Below, in pieces: positions 17,900-26,014 of a stretch of 64,000 nucleotides of DNA. Positions within the stretch are counted from its first letter, which is position 1. Each line of letters starts with the position of its first letter. Under the pieces are notes generated by a model. It did not search any database. It saw only the letters and a program-made list of their open reading frames with translations, and was not told where the DNA came from. The translations under genes and the position numbers were made by a program. The DNA is from Streptomyces sp. 11x1 (GTDB taxonomy: Bacteria; Actinomycetota; Actinomycetes; Streptomycetales; Streptomycetaceae), in the NCBI RefSeq assembly GCF_032598905.1, contig NZ_CP122458.1:8581001-8645000 (forward strand), written 5' to 3'.

Positions 17900-18945
17900 G
17901 ACGAGCCCCCCTCGCCCCCCTTGCCGACCGGGCCGACCGGGCCGACCGTGCGGTCCGTGCTGTCTGGGAGTGCGCCGACCGAGAACGTGACCTCGCCCCT
18001 GCGGGCCCGGACGCTCCCGACAACGTACCCCCCGGCGGCCGCCGCCACCCCCAGGACGATCGCGCCCGCACGGCCCGCGCCCCCCACGCGCCCGAGCAGG
18101 GCGTCCCGCAGCCCGCGCGCGACCCCGGCGGGCAGCACCCGGGTGGTGTACCGGCGTTCCGACTCCAGCCCCTTGTCCGCTCCGACGCTCCGCGCCACCA
18201 GCGCCTTCGACAGGCCTTCGGCGTAGGTGCGCGTCCGGAAGTACGCCAGGCGCTCCCGTGCGTCGGGTACCCGGTGGTGGATCACCGCCCGGTCGTCGAG
18301 CAGCAGCACCGCCCCCGGCAGGGCCCGGGAGAGCCGGATGCACAGCTCCGTCTCCTCGCAGCCCAGCGGGCGTTTGTCCCCGTCCCGGCCGATACCGGTG
18401 GCGAAGCCTCCGGCCGCGTCGAAGGCGGCGCGGCGGAACGAGGCGTTGCCGCCGAGGACGTTGCGGACCTCGGCGACCCCGCCGGGCAGCCCCTTGTAGG
18501 CGCAGCCCACCACCCAGTCGAACTCCTCGGGGAACCAGGCCGGGCGGCGGCCGGACGCCCACACGGGCACCGTACGGCCGCCGACGGCCATGACGTCGGG
18601 GTCGGCGTACCCCTGGACGAAGTACCGCAGCCAGTCGCGCTCGGCCACGGCGTCGTCGTCGAGGAAGGCGATGATCTCCCCGTGCGAGGCGGCGATGCCC
18701 GTGTTGCGGCCCGCGGACAGCCCCCGGGGGCCCGCGTTGGCCAGCACCCGGACCTCGCCGCTCTCCTGGTGTTCCTTGTATTCCCTGGTCAGACGCTCCA
18801 GCAGGGTCCGGTTGTGGTCCACCACCAGGAGCGTCTCCAGGGCTGGCCGGGACTGCGCGCGCACCGAGGAGACCGCCGCGAGGATGTCCTCCCAGCGGTC
18901 CTCGGTGTACACACAGATCACGACCGAGACGGTCGGCTCGTTCAA
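17896..18945 (-). CDS. family 2 glycosyltransferase (TTG start)
   Basis: 349-residue GT2 enzyme with VSVVICVYTEDRW, GLSAGRNTGIAASHGEIIAFLDDD (DDD is the nucleotide-sugar/metal motif) and ETELCIRLSRALPGA in the usual order. The only start fitting the N-terminus is TTG at 18945, which overlaps the upstream stop as TTGA and has GGAGAGG just upstream; no ATG or GTG is available. A Gly/Ala-rich hydrophobic stretch near residues 285-305 may dip into the membrane. Sugar and acceptor are unknown. Confidence 0.87.
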   Translation of the reverse strand: MNEPTVSVVICVYTEDRWEDILAAVSSVRAQSRPALETLLVVDHNRTLLERLTREYKEHQESGEVRVLANAGPRGLSAGRNTGIAASHGEIIAFLDDDAVAERDWLRYFVQGYADPDVMAVGGRTVPVWASGRRPAWFPEEFDWVVGCAYKGLPGGVAEVRNVLGGNASFRRAAFDAAGGFATGIGRDGDKRPLGCEETELCIRLSRALPGAVLLLDDRAVIHHRVPDARERLAYFRTRTYAEGLSKALVARSVGADKGLESERRYTTRVLPAGVARGLRDALLGRVGGAGRAGAIVLGVAAAAGGYVVGSVRARRGEVTFSVGALPDSTDRTVGPVGPVGKGGEGGSS

Positions 18946-19775
18946 GACGCCTCTCCCCGCCCCGCGGTGAGCATCGTGGCGTGCGAACGGCGGCGCAGGG
19001 CACGCCGGTTGGAGCGTTCCTCCAGGATCACCTTCAGCACCCGCAGTCCGTCGCGGACGGCACGCAGGTTGCTCGCGCCGTGGATGCGCAGGTACTCGTG
19101 GCTGGGGATCTCCTGCACCTTCAGGCCTGCCTTGACGACCCGGATGTTCATCAGGGTCTCCACCTCGAAGCCGGTGCAGTCGAGGTCGATCTTGTCGAGG
19201 CAGTGCCGCCAGAACGCGTTGTAGCCGTAGCACAGGTCGGTGTAGCGGGCGCCGAACTTGCGGTTCACGGTGGTGCACAGCGCCCAGTTGCCGAGCTTGC
19301 GGATCAGGGTCATGTCGTCGGTGCCGCCGCCGTTGGCGAAGCGGGATCCCTTGGCGAAGTCGGCGCCCGAGACGAGGGCGGACACGTACGAGACGATCTC
19401 GTGGCCGTCGGCCGAGCCGTCGGCGTCGACCATCACGACGATGTCACCGGTGCACGCCGCGAAGCCGGTGATCAGGGCGTCCCCCTTGCCCTTGCCCCGC
19501 TGCGGGACGACCTTGACGTCCGGCCACAGTTCGCGGGCCACCTCGACGGTGTCGTCGGTGGAGTTGCCGTCGACCAGGACCACCTCGTGGATCCAGCCCG
19601 GCAGCGTCTTGAAGACGTACGGAAGGTTCTCCGCCTCGTTCATGGCGGGGATCACCACGCTCACCGGTGGTGCGATGGCCAGGTGGTCGGAGATCGGCCG
19701 GTACTTCGCGAGCGCCGGCGTCCCGGCGCCGCCGGTATCGGATTCGGATATCGCCGGGCGCAGAACTGAGCTCAT
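18942..19775 (-). CDS. family 2 glycosyltransferase (dolichyl-phosphate-mannose-synthase-like)
   Basis: 277-residue GT2 enzyme and first gene of the four-gene operon. VSVVIPAMNEAENLPYVFKTL, VLVDGNSTDDTVEVA, GKGKGDALITGF and VVMVDADGS (DxD) match the DPM1/GT2 group, and DLCYGYNAFWR is typical of actinobacterial members. No membrane segment. The ATG has GAGAGG upstream. It probably builds or primes the lipid-linked unit that the later genes modify and export. Confidence 0.88.
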   Translation of the reverse strand: MSSVLRPAISESDTGGAGTPALAKYRPISDHLAIAPPVSVVIPAMNEAENLPYVFKTLPGWIHEVVLVDGNSTDDTVEVARELWPDVKVVPQRGKGKGDALITGFAACTGDIVVMVDADGSADGHEIVSYVSALVSGADFAKGSRFANGGGTDDMTLIRKLGNWALCTTVNRKFGARYTDLCYGYNAFWRHCLDKIDLDCTGFEVETLMNIRVVKAGLKVQEIPSHEYLRIHGASNLRAVRDGLRVLKVILEERSNRRALRRRSHATMLTAGRGEAS

Positions 19776-20127
19776 GAGTCTGGTCCCTCTCGTCCGGTGA
19801 ACCACCCGCCCCTGGGTGGTCCGGAATGTTGTCCGGTTCGAAAGGGGGGTTCTCACTCAGGGCACGGCGAAGTCGATCTCCGTGCATGCCTGGTGAGCTG
19901 GCAAAGCCGGCCGACTGTCGCGACTCGGCAGTCGGTCGCGCGGCACGACTCGGTAATCGGTGCGGTCACCGAGCACGGCACCCCCCTACCGCGCCCCGCG
20001 CCGGGGCCGCCGCGCTCCTTGAGCCCTCCCCTAGGAGCATGTGCCGACGGACCGATGCGGGTGTAAGTACAACGATGCAAGACGGTATTGATGATTGCGA
20101 CCATATGGCAAGACCTCGTACGAGGAC
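19776..20127. promoter_or_regulatory. 352-bp leader region of the polysaccharide operon with clustered dyads
   Basis: No gene seen. It holds several inverted repeats: ACCACCC-N6-GGGTGGT (19801-19820) directly abutting CCGGA-N6-TCCGG (19821-19836), CCGACTG-N11-CAGTCGG (19911-19935), and the 12-bp palindrome CCTCGTACGAGG (20114-20125) just after the CelD-like stop. The first two lie in the probable 5' leader of the operon. Part of the region has lower GC than its surroundings. Confidence 0.5.
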
Positions 20128-21249
20128 TCACGTTTTTGATGATGTGTCCGTTACCTGGCCCCCCGACCGGAATTTCCCCATCCGTTTCAACAATTTATCG
20201 GCTTGCTCGAACAGTTCCGGTCGCGCCAGGACCGTGTTGCGCAAGGCCCGGACCGGTGCCCGTCGAGCCCGGTGCCCGAGCGCCACCGGATGGCGTCGGG
20301 TGACCCACCCCTCCGACACGGAGATCTCCCGGGTCTTCAGGGAATCCTTGTACTGCTTCTGCCCCCGGCCCAGATCCAGATAGGCGATGCCGTCGGCGGC
20401 TCCCTCCTCGGCCATGTGCAGATGCAGGAGCAGGCCCGGCGAGAACCTCGCGAACGCCGGGTCGTACGCCGGGAACCAACAGGTCAGCACCCGCTCTGAG
20501 CGCAGTCCGAAATGAGCCGCGGCCGGCTTGCCGTCCGTGTACAGCACGGACAGCTGGCCGGCGAAGGAGGCGGAGCGGGTGTGGAAGAGGCGGTGCACCA
20601 GGCGGGTGATCCACGGGTGCGCGAAGCGGTCGCTGCGGCCCGTCCTGCGGTACTGCGCAGACTTCCAGGCCATCAGGGTGCGCAGGGCCGCCGGGTCGCG
20701 CTCGTCGTGCACGTAGCGCACCTCGTCCACCGCGCGGCCGAGCCTGCGCTCCTTGGCGAACGTCGAGCGGACGAACTTCGGCGAGCGGGCGCGCAACTGG
20801 CCGAGATAGGCCTCGTAGCCCTGCTCCAGGTCCATGACCGGCGACGGAAAGCTTTCGGTGACGTGCGCGGCGAACGGCGTCTGGCCCTCCGCCAGGTGGT
20901 CGAACTCCCACACCGCGAGCCCGCAGGCCCGCAGCAGCTCCTGGGCGTCCCAGGTGAAGCCGGGGCGGTGGACCACACCCTGGCAGTCGGAGAGGCCGAG
21001 ACCGACGGCTCTGCCCACCCCGACGGTTGATCTCTGGTACGGGAAGAAGGCCGCCGGTTCGCCACCCTCCCGTATGACCGCGATCCGTACGCCGCGTCGG
21101 CAGCTGCCCACCGCGAGGGCGAACTCCGGGGACAGGAACGGATTGGCCAGCTCGGGAGCGCCGTGGAGATGGGCCTTCGACTGCAAAGCGGTCCAGGCCG
21201 CCCGGTCGGCGGCCGTCAGCTCGCCTGGGCGGTACACACTGATGTCCAC
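20128..21249 (-). CDS. CelD/BioF2-like GNAT acyltransferase
   Basis: 373-residue protein of the COG5653 type (GNAT_6 domain), often found with cellulose or exopolysaccharide genes. Recognisable are the N-terminal ADRAAWTALQ...NPFLSPEF region, the central GYEAYLGQLRARSPKFVRSTFAKERRL in order, and AYLDLGRGQKQYKDSLKT. The GTG start lies 3 bases after the upstream stop. Codons at the 3' end (GAT AAA TTG TTG AAA) are unusually AT-rich for the region. It likely transfers an acyl group to an envelope glycan or lipid (inference). Confidence 0.82.
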   Translation of the reverse strand: MDISVYRPGELTAADRAAWTALQSKAHLHGAPELANPFLSPEFALAVGSCRRGVRIAVIREGGEPAAFFPYQRSTVGVGRAVGLGLSDCQGVVHRPGFTWDAQELLRACGLAVWEFDHLAEGQTPFAAHVTESFPSPVMDLEQGYEAYLGQLRARSPKFVRSTFAKERRLGRAVDEVRYVHDERDPAALRTLMAWKSAQYRRTGRSDRFAHPWITRLVHRLFHTRSASFAGQLSVLYTDGKPAAAHFGLRSERVLTCWFPAYDPAFARFSPGLLLHLHMAEEGAADGIAYLDLGRGQKQYKDSLKTREISVSEGWVTRRHPVALGHRARRAPVRALRNTVLARPELFEQADKLLKRMGKFRSGGQVTDTSSKT

Positions 21250-21252
21250 GTC

Positions 21253-21642
21253 TCAGGTCCGTCTTCTCTCCGTACGGCCGCGCAGGAGCCGTACCAGACT
21301 CGGCAGAATGACGAGCGAGCTGATCACGGTCACGGCCGTGATCCCACCGGTCACCGACCACGAGTGGGTGGCGATCATGCCCTGGGCGACGAGGAGGTTC
21401 ACCGCGATCGCGCCCGCGAGAGACGTCACGACCCGGCCGAACGGCTCCAGCCCGTGCAGCGCGGCCCCGATGGCGGCTCCTGGCGCGACGAGGAGGAAGA
21501 ACAGAGCGAACGGGCCGCGCAGCACCGAGTCGGAGCCGGCGAACGCGAGCACCGCGCCGACCCCCGCCACGGCCGCGGCCACACCCGCCAGCAGCGGCCC
21601 CCCACTGCCTGACGACGATGGCTTGATACGCAAGGTCTGCAT
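21253..21642 (-). CDS. small four-helix membrane protein
   Basis: 129-residue protein with about four hydrophobic segments (PLLAGVAAAVAGVGAVLAFA, GPFALFFLLVAPGAAIGAAL, VVTSLAGAIAVNLLVAQG, GITAVTVISSLVILPSLV) and an Arg-rich C-terminal tail, giving a positive-inside orientation. No family recognised. The ATG (MQTLRIK) was chosen over a longer frame because an AGGGGG lies upstream. It is followed within 3 bases by the CelD-like gene, so it probably acts in the same envelope pathway. Confidence 0.7.
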   Translation of the reverse strand: MQTLRIKPSSSGSGGPLLAGVAAAVAGVGAVLAFAGSDSVLRGPFALFFLLVAPGAAIGAALHGLEPFGRVVTSLAGAIAVNLLVAQGMIATHSWSVTGGITAVTVISSLVILPSLVRLLRGRTERRRT

Positions 21643-21789
21643 TGGCGACTTTGCCCCCTGAAGCGCCGGATGCCGGGCTTCAATGTCGCTCAGTCGGCGC
21701 GGGGGAGTCAATACGTCGAGACCCGCCACGCCCGACCGTACGTCCAATTGTCATACGGCGGCGGGGGAGTGCGCGGTCGCACACGAGAA

Positions 21790-21818
21790 TCCCCGGAGGC
21801 GACCCGCGCCTCCGGGGA
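21790..21818 (-). terminator. strong hairpin downstream of the subtilisin gene
   Basis: Perfect 12-bp stem TCCCCGGAGGCG/CGCCTCCGGGGA with a 5-base loop, 30 bases after the protease stop and followed on that strand by TTCTC. Confidence 0.8.
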
Positions 21819-21847
21819 AACATCTCTTCAGGGCGTGGCGGCCACCC

Positions 21848-23053
21848 TTACGGGACGATCTGCAGCAGACGGTTCGGGGAACCGGTGCCGGGGCTGGTGA
21901 CCTTGCCGGTGACGGCGCCGGCGGTCAGGGCCGAGGCGACCTGGGCCGGGGTGGCCGAGGTGTGGCCGGCCAGGTAGATCGCGGCCGCGCCCGCGACGTG
22001 CGGCGTGGCCATCGAGGTGCCCGAGATGGTGTTGGTCGCGGTGTCGCTGGTGTGCCAGCCCGCCGTGATCGACGAACCCGGGGCGAAGATGTCCAGGATC
22101 GACCCGTAGTTGGAGTAGCTCGCCCGCGCGTCCGTGCTGGTGGTGGCGCCGACGGTGATCGCCTCGGTGACGCGGGCCGGGGAGTACGAGGAGGCGTTGG
22201 CCCTGCTGTTGCCGGCCGCGACGGCGTAGGTCACGCCGCTGGCTATGGAGTTGCGGACGGCCGTGTCGAGCGCGGTGGAGGCGCCGCCGCCGAGGGACAT
22301 GTTGGCGACGGAGGGGCCGCTGTGGTTCGCGGTCACCCAGTCGATGCCCGCGACGACACCGGCAGTGGTGCCCGAGCCGGAGTTGTTGAGCACCCGCACG
22401 GCCACGATCTTCGCCGACTTGGCGATGCCGTAGGTCGAGCCCGCGATGGTGGAGGCGACGTGCGTGCCGTGGCCGTTGCCGTCCTGGGCCACGGTGTCGC
22501 CGTCGACGGCGTCGTAGCCGTTGACCGCCCGGCCGCCGAACTGCGTGTGCGAGATGCGTACGCCGGTGTCGATGACGTACGCGGTCACTCCGCTGCCCGC
22601 GCTGTCCGGGTAGGTGTAGGTACCGGACAGCGGCAGTGACGCCTGGTCGGAGCGGTCCAGGCCCCAGGGGGCGTTGGTCTGGGTGGCGTCGGCCGTGAAG
22701 ATCTGGTTCTGCTCGACGGAGGCGACCGCCGGGTCGCCGGCCAGTCTCTTCGCCTCGGTGGCGGAGAGCTCGGCCGAGTAGCCGTTGAGCGCGGACTTGA
22801 AGGTCCGCTTCACCGTGCCGCCGTACTCCTCGACCAGGTCCTTGCCGGCGCTCGACGCGGCCTTGAGGCCCGCGCTCTTCTTGAGCGTGACGATGTAGCT
22901 GCCCTTGATGGCGGTGGGGGAGTCCGCCGCGAGCACCTTGCCCTCGGCCGGGGCGGCCTGGGCGGGGAGCGCGGTCAGACCGCCGAGCAGGGCGGTGGTC
23001 GCCAGGGTGGTGACGGCGGCGACGCGGATGTTCTTGATACGCAGGTGTGCCAT
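21848..23053 (-). CDS. secreted subtilisin-family serine protease (S8) with I9 propeptide
   Basis: 401-residue preproenzyme. The signal peptide ends near AQAAPA (31-36). An inhibitor I9 propeptide follows (SYIVTLKKSAG to ASVEQNQIF, about 52-119), then the catalytic domain. The triad is Asp162 (YVIDTGV), His195 (GHGTHVAS) and Ser347 (GTSMATPHVAG); the oxyanion Asn is in AAGNS. Length and layout match Streptomyces extracellular alkaline proteases. The ATG at 23053 is preceded by GGAGG at long spacing. A hairpin terminator follows. It is expressed divergently from the SGNH lipase. Confidence 0.95.
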   Translation of the reverse strand: MAHLRIKNIRVAAVTTLATTALLGGLTALPAQAAPAEGKVLAADSPTAIKGSYIVTLKKSAGLKAASSAGKDLVEEYGGTVKRTFKSALNGYSAELSATEAKRLAGDPAVASVEQNQIFTADATQTNAPWGLDRSDQASLPLSGTYTYPDSAGSGVTAYVIDTGVRISHTQFGGRAVNGYDAVDGDTVAQDGNGHGTHVASTIAGSTYGIAKSAKIVAVRVLNNSGSGTTAGVVAGIDWVTANHSGPSVANMSLGGGASTALDTAVRNSIASGVTYAVAAGNSRANASSYSPARVTEAITVGATTSTDARASYSNYGSILDIFAPGSSITAGWHTSDTATNTISGTSMATPHVAGAAAIYLAGHTSATPAQVASALTAGAVTGKVTSPGTGSPNRLLQIVP

Positions 23054-23368
23054 TACGAGGGTTTCCTCCTCATAGGCGACGCGTGCCTGGGTGGGGCGCG
23101 CGTCCGTGGGGGGTGCGTGCGGGATCGCGCGCACGGCCGGGAACGTCGCGTTCCGTTCGCGGCTGTAAGCAGACTGGGTGATCTACGGGTGTAGCTCAAG
23201 AGAGTTGAAGCGTTGTCATGTTTCTGTCACACATCTGAAATCGAACAAGGGTGGGAGCGTGGTGGATACAGCTGCTTGCGGGAGGGAAAGTATTGACATG
23301 AACACTTCCGATCAACACGCGTAGTTGCTACGACGGTTGAGGCAGAGATCCTGCTAAAGGGAGGTTCC
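23054..23368. promoter_or_regulatory. 315-bp divergent promoter region, protease/SGNH lipase
   Basis: No gene seen. Toward the lipase it holds TTGACA (23293-23298) and a CGTAG-TTG-CTACG dyad (23320-23332). Toward the protease, on the minus strand, an ACATGA-n-CTTC-n-CTACACCCGTAG arrangement occurs, similar to ACATGA-n-CTTC-n-CAACACGCGTAG on the lipase side. Both may be targets of one regulator of secreted hydrolases (inference). Confidence 0.4.
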
Positions 23369-24175
23369 ATGAGACGTTCCCGACTTGCGGCATACATGAC
23401 CTCACTCCTCCTCGCCGTCGGCGCGGGCCTGACCGGGGCCGCGACGGCGCAGGCGTCCCAACAGGCCGCCGCCACCGGCTATGTGGCGCTCGGCGACTCC
23501 TACTCCTCGGGTGTCGGCGCGGGGAGCTACCTCTCCTCCAGCGGCGACTGCAAGCGCAGCACGAGGGCCTACCCGTATCTCTGGGCGGCCGCCAATGCTC
23601 CCTCGTCCTTCGCCTTCACAGCCTGCTCGGGCGCCCGAACGGGTGACGTTCTGGCGAGTCAACTGGGGCCGCTCGGCGCGGGCACGGGGCTGGTCTCCGT
23701 CTCCGTCGGCGGCAACGACGCCGGCTTCGCCGACGTCATGACCACCTGCGTCCTGCAGTCCGACAGCGCCTGCGTCTCGCGCATCGACACGGCGAAGGCG
23801 TACGTCGACTCGACGCTCCCCGGCCAACTCGACAAGGTCTACTCGGCGATCAGCGCGAAGGCACCGTCCGCCCATGTGGTGGTGCTCGGCTACCCCCGCT
23901 TCTACCAGCTGGGCGGCATCTGCCCCGGCCTGTCCCAGGTCAAGCGGACCGCCATCAACAACGCATCCGACTACCTGAACACCGCGATCGCCAAACGCGC
24001 CGCCGACCACGGGTTCACTTTCGGCGACGTCCGCTCCGCGTTCACCGGGCACGAACTGTGCTCGGGCAGCGCGTGGCTGCACAGCCTCAACCTGCTGAAC
24101 ATCGGCGAGTCGTACCACCCGAAGGCCGCGGGCCAGTCGGGCGGGTATCTGCCGGTGTTCAGGAACGCGGCCTGA
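23369..24175 (+). CDS. secreted SGNH/GDSL lipase-esterase
   Basis: 268-residue secreted esterase. The signal peptide ends near AQAS (27-30). Block I is VALGDSYSSGVGAG with nucleophile Ser44, the Gly block lies in the middle region, block III is SVGGNDAGF and the C-terminal block is YHPKAAGQ with His250. Cysteines are spaced as in the three-disulfide Streptomyces SGNH lipases. The ATG has AAAGGGAGG upstream. From memory it corresponds to SCO1725. Confidence 0.93.
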   Translation: MRRSRLAAYMTSLLLAVGAGLTGAATAQASQQAAATGYVALGDSYSSGVGAGSYLSSSGDCKRSTRAYPYLWAAANAPSSFAFTACSGARTGDVLASQLGPLGAGTGLVSVSVGGNDAGFADVMTTCVLQSDSACVSRIDTAKAYVDSTLPGQLDKVYSAISAKAPSAHVVVLGYPRFYQLGGICPGLSQVKRTAINNASDYLNTAIAKRAADHGFTFGDVRSAFTGHELCSGSAWLHSLNLLNIGESYHPKAAGQSGGYLPVFRNAA

Positions 24176-24231
24176 GGCCAGGAACGGTCTGGGGGCGGCC
24201 AGGACGGCCTCAGGTCAGGAACGCGGCCTGA
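24159..24231 (+). repeat. 17-bp direct repeat spanning two convergent stop codons
   Basis: TCAGGAACGCGGCCTGA occurs at 24159-24175 (the last codons of the lipase) and at 24215-24231 (the last codons of the kinase, opposite strand). Each copy has TCAGG/CCTGA ends that can pair. Confidence 0.75.
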
Positions 24232-25942
24232 CGGCCCCGTTCAGGGCTCCGGCCTCGGCGTCGTAGTCGGCGTCGGAGTCGCTGTAGCCGTCCGGGTTCT
24301 CCGAGTCGTCGGAGGGGGAGGTCCCGCCCGTGGTCGGGGCCTCCGACTCGCACGTCACCGAGAACGCGACCTTGTTCGACTCCGTCTTCACCGGACCGCG
24401 CACCTCGACGCCGATCTCGTCCGAGTGGCTCGCGTTCGTCGAGACGACGACCCGGTCCTGCTTGGTCTTCCCGCCGCCGGACGCGAACGACAGGGTCTTC
24501 CAACCCTCGTCCTCCACCTCGCCGCTCCTCGCCACCCACCGGTAGTCGACGTCCACGGGGACGCTGCCCACGGTGAACGTCGCCGTGAAGGTGGGCGCGT
24601 CGGCGTCCTGCGGCGGACAGGTGCCGGAGTAGTCGGTGTTCACGCCCTCGACGGTCACCTCGACCGACTGCGCGGGCGGCCTGGTGGTCGGCTTGTCCTC
24701 GGTGGGCGTGTCCGAGGGCGATTCGTCGGCGCTCGTCTCGTCGCCCCCGCCGGGCTCCTCGCCCGTACCGCCGTCGTCCGTCTGGTCGTTGGTGCCGCCC
24801 ACCGTGCCCGCCCCGTTGGTCGGACTGCCGTCCTTCCCGCCGTCGTCCCGGTTGACCAGCGCGTACGTCAGGCCGGCGATGGCGAAGGCGATCGCCGCGA
24901 TCCCCGCCACCAGGAAGACGAGGGCCCGGCGGTTGCGGTCCGGCTCGCGGGCGGGCACCGGGGAGGGGTGGGTGGCGGCCGGGGTGGGGTGCGGCGGGGT
25001 CGGCGGCCCGTACCGGTTCGAGTCCGGTTCCGTGTTCGTGCTCGCGCCCGCGACCGGGAAGGCGGCCACCGTGGGGCTGTACGGAGTCGTCGCGTCCGTG
25101 TGCGGGGTGCCTCCGGCGCCGATGATCCGCAGGTCCCGCTCGGCCTGCTCGGCGGAGATCCGTTCGGCCGGATCCTTTCGCAGCAGCCCCTCGATCACCG
25201 GAGCCAGCGGCCCGGCCCGGCGCGGCGGCGGAAGCTCCTCGTCGACGACCGCGCGCAGGGTGCTCAGCGGAGTGTTCTGCCGGAACGGCGAGTTGCCCTC
25301 GACCGCCGCGTACAGCAGCACCCCGAGCGACCACAGGTCCGACTCGGGGCCGAACGCCCGGCCGAGCGCCCGCTCGGGGGCGAGGAACTCCGGGGAACCG
25401 ATGACCTCACCGGTCATGGTCAGCGCGGAGCTGCCCTCGACCGTGGCGATGCCGAAGTCGGTGAGCACGACCCGGTTGTCGTTGGAGATGAGCACGTTGG
25501 CCGGTTTCACGTCACGGTGCAGCACCCCGGCCTCGTGCGCGGCGCGCAGCGCGGACAGCACCTCGGCGCCGATGTGAGCGGCGCGCTGCGGGGACAGAGG
25601 CCCCTCGCCGTCCAGGAGGTCGGCGAGCGACAGACCGCGCACCAGCTCCATCACGATCCACGGGCGGCCGTCCTCCATCGCCACGTCGTACACCGTGACG
25701 ACATTGCGGTTGGCGACCCGGGCAGCCGCCCACGCCTCCCGCTCCAGACGGGCGTACATCCGCTCGACGTCGGAGACCGCGATACCGCCCGGCGCCCGCA
25801 CCTCCTTGACGGCGACCTCACGGTGCAGCACCTCGTCGCGGGCCCGCCACACGGTTCCCATGCCGCCCTCGCCCAGCGGGGTCAGCAGCCGGTAGCGGCC
25901 CGCGATCACCCGTTCACCGCCCGGTTCTTCGGACACGGCCAT
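24215..25942 (-). CDS. receptor-like Ser/Thr protein kinase (PknB type)
   Basis: 575-residue membrane kinase. The cytoplasmic kinase domain (about 16-270) is complete: glycine loop LGEGGMGTVW, Lys46 in VAVKEV, catalytic HRDVKPAN (Asp145), DFG (Asp163) and SPEFLAPER. A Pro/Thr-rich juxtamembrane stretch leads to one TM helix (341-363), then an extracellular Gly/Thr/Asp-rich linker and a C-terminal beta-rich domain with two cysteines (SGTCPP and SVTCES) but no PASTA repeats. The ligand is unknown. The extreme C-terminus is encoded within a short repeat shared with the lipase gene. Confidence 0.93.
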   Translation of the reverse strand: MAVSEEPGGERVIAGRYRLLTPLGEGGMGTVWRARDEVLHREVAVKEVRAPGGIAVSDVERMYARLEREAWAAARVANRNVVTVYDVAMEDGRPWIVMELVRGLSLADLLDGEGPLSPQRAAHIGAEVLSALRAAHEAGVLHRDVKPANVLISNDNRVVLTDFGIATVEGSSALTMTGEVIGSPEFLAPERALGRAFGPESDLWSLGVLLYAAVEGNSPFRQNTPLSTLRAVVDEELPPPRRAGPLAPVIEGLLRKDPAERISAEQAERDLRIIGAGGTPHTDATTPYSPTVAAFPVAGASTNTEPDSNRYGPPTPPHPTPAATHPSPVPAREPDRNRRALVFLVAGIAAIAFAIAGLTYALVNRDDGGKDGSPTNGAGTVGGTNDQTDDGGTGEEPGGGDETSADESPSDTPTEDKPTTRPPAQSVEVTVEGVNTDYSGTCPPQDADAPTFTATFTVGSVPVDVDYRWVARSGEVEDEGWKTLSFASGGGKTKQDRVVVSTNASHSDEIGVEVRGPVKTESNKVAFSVTCESEAPTTGGTSPSDDSENPDGYSDSDADYDAEAGALNGAVRPRS

Positions 25943-26014
25943 CCCCCGTCACTCGCATCCGCACGCGCATCGGCCCGGAATCTCCACTCCGTGCTATTTC
26001 TTCCCAAAAGTAGC

